Of a stretch of 64,000 bases of DNA, positions 58,653 through 64,000 are shown in pieces. This DNA is from Aquanectria penicillioides. Taxonomy: Eukaryota; Ascomycota; Sordariomycetes; Hypocreales; Nectriaceae. The stretch covers positions 3,224,001-3,288,000 of the forward strand of contig PYIU01000003.1 in assembly GCA_003415625.1 (NCBI GenBank). Direction: 5' to 3'. The notes under the pieces are model-generated. The model was not told where the DNA came from. It saw only the letters and a list, made by a program, of their open reading frames with translations, and made no database searches. The position numbers and the translations under genes were made by a program. Position 1 is the stretch's first letter. The number at the start of each line of letters is the position of its first letter.

Positions 58653-61277
58653 ATGGCCTCAATTGAGCTGGCCAGTCGCTCAGGCGGCGCTATGACGGTG
58701 AGTGGCGTGCTGTTATCCTCCCAAGCTCGGAATTGAGCCGTCATCCCATCCCATCCCATCCCATCCCTTCTCCCTGGCCGAGCTAGGGCTGTCGTGTGAG
58801 CCTCCAGACTGACAATGACTCTTAACCTCGGCAGCAACTCTTGCGACGCGCCGGCCCCAACGCCATCCGGTCCGCTGCCTCCATCACCGCGATCAAGAAC
58901 TCCAGAAGGGACTTTTCCACCGTCAAGCCTCTCCCCCCCACCTACGAGAAGCTCTATGCCAAGTACACCGACGTTCGTCGTGTGCTCGGCAAGCAACGCC
59001 TGACTTTGGCCGAGAAGATCCTTTACAGCCACCTCGACAACGTCGAAGAGTCGCTCCTCAACAACACCGATAATGGCCGTAGCATTCGTGGCAAGGCCAA
59101 CCTGCGCCTGAAGCCCGACCGTGTCAACATGCAGGACGCTTCCGCCCAGATGGCCATTCTGCAGTTCATGTCTTGCAACCTGGCCAAGCCCACTATCCCT
59201 GCCAGCATCCACTGTGATCACTTGATCGTCGGCTCCAAGGGTGCCGAGGATGATTTGTCCGCTGGTATCCAGACCAACAAGGAGGTCTTCGACTTCCTTG
59301 AGTCTGCTGCCCGCAAGTATGGTATGGACTTCTGGCCCCCTGGTGCCGGTATCATTCACCAGACTGTCCTCGAAAACTACGCCTTGCCCGGATTGATGAT
59401 GCTCGGAACCGACTCCCATAGCCCCAACGCTGGTGGTCTCTGCACCATCACCATCGGTGTCGGTGGTGCTGATGCTGTCGAGGCCCTTGTTGGCGCTCCC
59501 TGGGAGCTCAAGGCCCCCAAGATGCTTGGTGTCAAGCTGGTTGGTAAGCTCAACGACTGGGTTTCCCCCAAGGACGTCATCCTGCGCCTGGCTGGTGAGC
59601 TCACTGTCCGTGGTGGTACTGGATCCATTATTGAGTACTTTGGCCCTGGCGTTGATACTCTGAGTGCCACGGGCATGGCCACAATTACAAATATGGGGTA
59701 GAGTTTCCTCCCCGTTATCCATCTCTAGAGTGAGCTAACAAATGTTTAGAGCCGAGGTCGGCGCCACAACGTCAATCTTCCCCTACACTGCAGCTTCGGC
59801 CAGGTATCTCGACTCAACGGGCCGATCCCAGGCCAACGCCAACATTGCAGCCCTTGAGAGTTTTGCCAGCAACAGCTCCGATCCTGATGCCCAGTGGCGC
59901 TTCGCCGCCGATGAGGGTGCCGAGTACGACGAGCTCATCACCATTGACCTGTCTTCCCTAGAGCCCCATATCAACGGCCCCTTCACTCCCGATTTGGCGA
60001 CTCCCCTGTCTAAGTTCAAGGACGTTGTCCAAGACCAGAAGTGGCCGGAGGCTCTCTCCGCTGGCCTCATCGGCAGCTGCACTAACAGCTCCTACGAGGA
60101 CATGACTCGTGTCGAGAGCATGCTTAAGGATGCTGCCAAAGCTGGTCTCAAGCCTGCCGCTGACTTTTACATCACCCCCGGTAGCGAGCAGATTCGCGCC
60201 ACCCTTGAGCGTGACGGCACCCTGGAGACATTCCAGGGTGCTGGTGGTATCGTCCTTTCCAACGCCTGCGGTCCTTGCATTGGCCAGTGGAAGCGCCAAG
60301 ACGGCGTGACCAATGGCACCAGCAACGCCATTCTGACCTCGTACAACCGCAACTTCCGTGGCCGAAACGATGGCAACCCTGATACTATGAACTTCCTTGC
60401 TTCCCCCGAGATTGTTACCGCTATGGCTTTCGCTGGCTCGACCACTTTCAACCCCATCACCGACTCGATCAAGACCCCTGACGGCAAGGACTTCAAGTTC
60501 AACCCTCCTCGTGGTCTTGAGGGCCCTAAGACTCCCTTCGAGTCTGGTAACCCATCGCTCGGTGTCATGTCCCAGCCCCACGACCCCAACGCCAAGATCG
60601 CCATTTCTCCCACTTCCGAACGTCTGGCTTTCCTTGAGCCCTTCGGTCCCTTCCCCGACTCTGATCTCTCGGGTCTGCGTGTCCTTGTTAAGGTCACCGG
60701 CAAGTGCACCACCGACACCATCTCTGCCGCGGGTCCCTGGCTCAAGTACAAGGGCCATCTGCCCAACATCAGCACCAACACCCTCAACACAGCCATCAAC
60801 GCCGAGACTGGCGAGGTCAACGTTGCCTATGACCTCGACGGCTCTAAGCACACCATTCCCGAGCTCGGCGCTCGATGGAAGGACCGTGGCCAGGAGTGGC
60901 TTGTCGTTGCTGAGCACAACTATGGTGAGGGCTCTGCTCGTGAGCATGCTGCTCTCCAGCCTCGCTACCTTGGTGCTCGTGTCGTCCTCACCAAGTCCTT
61001 CGCTCGTATTCACGAGACCAACCTCAAGAAGCAGGGCGTTGTTCCCCTGACTTTTGAGAACGAGGCCGACTACGACAAAATCGGCGCTGGTGACGAGGTT
61101 GCCACAGTTGGCCTCTATGAGATGCTCCAGAATGAAGGCAAGGGTGATGTACAGCTTCGTGTCACCAAGGCCTCGGGTGAAGAGATTCTCATCCCCACTA
61201 AGCATGCTGTCACCAAGGACCAGGCCGGCTTCATCCTTGCCGGTAGCGCCCTGAACCTGCTCTCCAAGGGCGTGTAG
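58653..61277 (+). CDS. acoB: Aco2/AcoB-type mitochondrial aconitase (homocitrate dehydratase of lysine synthesis)
   Basis: An 811-aa iron-sulfur hydratase in three exons, 58653-58697, 58835-59697 and 59750-61277. Exon 1 ([15 protein letters not shown]) together with the start of exon 2 ([20 protein letters not shown]) forms an Arg-rich mitochondrial presequence. The three cluster ligands are visible in [11 protein letters not shown] and [10 protein letters not shown]. Other marks are [25 protein letters not shown] and [14 protein letters not shown]. Details such as [34 protein letters not shown] and a C-terminal [17 protein letters not shown] resemble yeast Aco2 and not the citric-acid-cycle enzyme Aco1. 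Published work on Aco2/AcoB shows it converts homocitrate to homoaconitate in the alpha-aminoadipate lysine pathway. The first 137-nt intron carries five CATCC units. Intact. Confidence 0.9.
58742..58766 (+). repeat. (CATCC)5 pentanucleotide repeat in aconitase intron 1
   Basis: Five perfect CATCC units within the first intron of the Aco2-type aconitase gene; likely polymorphic in length. Confidence 0.85.
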
Positions 61278-61849
61278 AGGAGCTGTGCCAGTGCTGGAAA
61301 AGAAACCGAGTGACCAGAGGCCCCAATTCCCTTTTCTTGTTTGGCCGTTGGTTTCGTCCGGGGGCCGCTCTAGGTTTTGGATGTTTTGTTGAAACAGTGG
61401 CGTTTGGGCGGGAAAATGTCCGAGCGAGCGATAGATGGTGTATATAGCAATTCCAATTGTTCTTTTTGATCAAACACCATAAATGTGGTTCCAACTAGTT
61501 TCGTTTGCAATTCAATAGCAACCTCTTGCTAATTGTCTCTCTACGTAGCCTCTCATGATCCGATGAGGCACATCTCGAATATCAAACGCCATGACATTTG
61601 TCGCAACTTGGCACGTTAGAGCTTGGGTAGGTATTGCTCCGAACACTGGCGCAAGCCTTAATTCTTACTTCGTCGGGGTGACCTTTCGCCACTGCCCGTC
61701 CCACTAGACCACGGCTCTCGAGCTGTGGTATGGGTGCCCTAATTAAGTACTTGGTTGGCGTGATTTGCCATCGGTGAAATGCTTCTCAAGTATTCGCCAT
61801 CATTATGCACCGCCAGTATGCCATCCTTGGGATTCCACCTTTGGGTCCT
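61278..61849. other. Intergenic between convergent genes
   Basis: The 3' flanks of the aconitase gene (+) and the conserved hypothetical gene (-). A stretch near 61700-61730 faintly resembles a tRNA D-arm on the minus strand but does not fold as a tRNA. No gene is called. Confidence 0.5.
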
Positions 61850-63583
61850 CTATGTTGTTTCTTGAACCTGCTGCTGTTGTACGGCTTGCTTCCTAACCTC
61901 ACGATGCCAAGCACACGCCTTCAACCACGCTGGATTGTTGCGTACATCTTCTGGCAGTTCCTCCTCAGGAACATCTCCAAAGTCAAGAATCCTCTTGAGC
62001 CCCCGAGGCTGCGGATCTTGGCGAGATGGGATTTTTCCGGCCTGCAGGGCCTTTTGGCGCTCCTTTTGCATTAGGGATTCCTTTGAACGTAGGTAACGTT
62101 GTCTCTCGATCACCTTTCCAAACCATTCCTTTCTCCCACCACGGTCTTCAATTTCCTTGGCCCTCTTCCGATGCCACTCTTCCGATCGCTTGTGCATTCC
62201 ATGGATGGCTGGGTTTACGCGCAGTCCAAGCCGATTGTCTCGATTTGGTGTCCACTGCTTCATGGGAGGACGAGGGGGGATAAATATGCCACGAGGAGGG
62301 TTCATTTTCGATTGCTGATATATCAATGCATCAAATGCATCCGAATCAAAGCTGGCGAGCTTCTTGGCCCTCATCGACTCGCTCTTTACCATGGACGCCG
62401 TCACGACAGGATGCATTTCAAGTTGACAACCGAATTCCAACGAAGAGACGTTGTCGGGCTTCCGGTTGTTCGCATCATGGCGCTCCTGTTCCATAAACGG
62501 CGAGTCCTCATCCACTGGTGCAGACTCATCACCCGACTCGTCGACAAGATCTTGCGGAATATGGGAATTGTCAAATTCTGGCTCTAGTGACTCTTCCAAA
62601 GAGGTCGTGGTATCATTATGCTCCATAGTGTTGATGTTCACTTTGCTGGAAGGTGAAGGCATGGGTGTCTCTTCGTCCTCGTCATTGCTCTCTATATCAG
62701 CGACCCCACCGGAATCAGAAGAGTGCTGGGATGTAGTGCTTCGTGGTGAATTCACAGGAGTCGGCGATTTGGACCTGTCAATTGTATCGATATCCTCATC
62801 ATCTCCCGGATAGTCCTGTTCCAAGGGATCAGTGGGTACCCACATTTGGACACCTGCTTGCACAACAGCACGAGGTTTTGGCTCTTTTGTCTCCACGATC
62901 TCATCTGGCGAGGGCATGACACTGAAGTTGGAGTGTGTCGGAGAGACGGTGATACTATGGAAATCTTCACCCAGGCCCTCCTGATTCAGGAATGACTGAA
63001 CTGATGCCCCGCCCTGTGATGGCTGAAATGGATTAGAAAAGAGTATTTCATTATTTTCTCCAGGCAAGGCATATGGATCCGGGCTATTGATTGAACATGG
63101 CGGCTCTCGTTCGTCGCTGTCGTTGAATCTTGAATTGCTGTCCGCAGTCTGGCCTTGTTCGCTTGATGCAACAAGTATCTTCCTGAGATGGGTTGTGTTA
63201 TGAGTTTCCTCCCTCTCAGAGCCACTACAAGGAAGGGCATTCTGTTCCACTTGACCTTCATACGGTTCGTTTCGTCGAGGGCCTGCATTTGGACTCAGCT
63301 TAGGTTTAGGCTTAGACTTCACTACCGAAGCGCGATATGACCACGGCGTCCGTAGCCGGTTGTGACCTCTTCTAGCTACAACACGGGCTTGCGAAAACTG
63401 AGTCGTCCTTGGTAAGTCATTTTTGCGCAGATTGTTGTCGTGGGAACTATCCCGAGAACCTGATCGTCGATGCCATGCGCTGAACTCTGAGGTTTGACGG
63501 GCATTGGATTTAACATCAGGTGCAGCGCACAGTCGGCCACTGTTTGTATGTCCATCTTCACTAGCCATGTCCGGCATGGGCAT
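61850..63583 (-). CDS. Conserved fungal protein of unknown function with basic C-terminal region
   Basis: An intronless 577-aa protein starting MPMPDMASEDG at the first ATG of its frame. The first ~390 residues are low-complexity and probably disordered: Ser/Pro/Asp-rich, with KSKPKPKLSP and acidic blocks such as DIESNDEDEE. The C-terminal ~190 residues look structured and conserved in style: SMRAKKLASFDSDAFDALIY, NPPRGIFIPPRPPMKQWTP, NPAIHGMHKRSEEWHRKRAK and a basic helix around WFGKVIERQRYLRSKESL. It ends near VRNNPAWLKACAWHR and a Gln-rich tail. The highly charged helical end could bind nucleic acid or another protein; I do not recognise a named family and assign no function. Confidence 0.8.
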   Translation of the reverse strand: MPMPDMASEDGHTNSGRLCAAPDVKSNARQTSEFSAWHRRSGSRDSSHDNNLRKNDLPRTTQFSQARVVARRGHNRLRTPWSYRASVVKSKPKPKLSPNAGPRRNEPYEGQVEQNALPCSGSEREETHNTTHLRKILVASSEQGQTADSNSRFNDSDEREPPCSINSPDPYALPGENNEILFSNPFQPSQGGASVQSFLNQEGLGEDFHSITVSPTHSNFSVMPSPDEIVETKEPKPRAVVQAGVQMWVPTDPLEQDYPGDDEDIDTIDRSKSPTPVNSPRSTTSQHSSDSGGVADIESNDEDEETPMPSPSSKVNINTMEHNDTTTSLEESLEPEFDNSHIPQDLVDESGDESAPVDEDSPFMEQERHDANNRKPDNVSSLEFGCQLEMHPVVTASMVKSESMRAKKLASFDSDAFDALIYQQSKMNPPRGIFIPPRPPMKQWTPNRDNRLGLRVNPAIHGMHKRSEEWHRKRAKEIEDRGGRKEWFGKVIERQRYLRSKESLMQKERQKALQAGKIPSRQDPQPRGLKRILDFGDVPEEELPEDVRNNPAWLKACAWHREVRKQAVQQQQVQETT

Positions 63584-64000
63584 GGAGATGAGTTTCCGAG
63601 AGGTAGAGGGTTATCGAACACTCATAGTAATTCAAAGTTGTCATGCCGAACCCGGCTGGATTAAAAATGAAGAACATGGACCGAAGGCAGCGTGCTCACT
63701 AAGGATCAACTAGATATGACGGCTGCAGTTAGCTACATGCAGGAGAAGGTTGACGTTGAACAGAACGCGCTGATGTTGACAAGTGTTTGGTCGTCAGATC
63801 TTTTCAGTTTTTATTTGGCCATCAAGCTAGGCACCTCAACGGTTACACCATCTCCCCTCCACTCCAAAGCAGACGAAGGTCTGCTGTACGTCGCGGCCTT
63901 TGGTCAAGATCCGTAGAGGCAACGAAGAGAATGACTCCATGTTGCGACGGTAAGACGGTGATTTATTCGCTCCCAAACACTCTGACGCACATGGGAATGT
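63584..64000. other. Upstream flank of the conserved hypothetical gene
   Basis: About 400 bp to the window end. The 74-codon frame at 63692-63916 on the plus strand has no recognisable feature. It may be the promoter of the minus-strand gene and part of a gene continuing outside. Confidence 0.4.

Noticed and set aside
61690..61735. tRNA-like D-arm on the minus strand (GTGGTCTAGTGG)
   Set aside because: Only the D-arm region resembles a tRNA; no T-arm GTTCGA or closing acceptor stem is found.

Overview
This window is nuclear DNA from a filamentous ascomycete (Pezizomycotina). The best fit is Sordariomycetes, probably Hypocreales. That placement is inferred from the style of the proteins and not from any search. 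The eukaryotic and fungal signs are introns of 45-143 nt with GTRNGT donors, a CTAAC-like branch point and (T/C)AG acceptors, together with fungus-specific families: a Zn2Cys6 regulator, the RNA polymerase I factor Rrn10, an Aco2-type aconitase and a fungal MARVEL protein. All splice sites given here were placed by eye.

Layout. 0.6-4.3 kb: a six-exon Zn2Cys6 transcription factor on the minus strand. 4.3-18.6 kb: a very gene-poor stretch of about 14 kb that starts with a purine-rich leader or promoter and contains long homopolymers and microsatellites; no gene in it could be supported. 18.6-24.0 kb: a compact cluster of RRN10 (-), a CSA/Rad28 WD40 protein (+), ATG5 (-) and a hydrophilic LEA-like repeat protein (-). 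25.8-31.6 kb: a MARVEL membrane protein, an AidB-like acyl-CoA dehydrogenase and a small cysteine-rich secreted protein. 33.4-44.8 kb: an ADGF-type adenosine deaminase, an NmrA/isoflavone-reductase-like protein and a complete 5-oxoprolinase. 45.4-49.4 kb: a doubtful small membrane ORF, an intron-containing tRNA-His(GTG) and a one-finger AN1 zinc-finger protein. 50.2-63.6 kb: endonuclease III, glutathione-dependent formaldehyde dehydrogenase (GSNO reductase), nucleoporin Nup85, an Aco2/AcoB-type aconitase and a conserved fungal protein of unknown function.

The genes are mostly unrelated housekeeping functions: DNA repair (CSA, endonuclease III), rRNA transcription (Rrn10), autophagy (Atg5), nuclear transport (Nup85), glutathione-linked metabolism (5-oxoprolinase, formaldehyde dehydrogenase) and probably lysine synthesis (Aco2-type aconitase). 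I see no biosynthetic gene cluster, intact transposon, CRISPR array or virus.

The most notable cross-cutting observation is that three otherwise intact genes (the Zn2Cys6 factor, the acyl-CoA dehydrogenase and endonuclease III) each lose their reading frame at a run of exactly six G/C bases, and each is restored by one more base. This looks more like homopolymer under-calling in the assembly than three separate pseudogenes. Other items worth a look are the A-B-A-B repeat protein with a previously hidden second exon, the divergent RRN10/CSA pair, a perfect 12-bp hairpin behind the formaldehyde dehydrogenase gene, and the tRNA-His intron.
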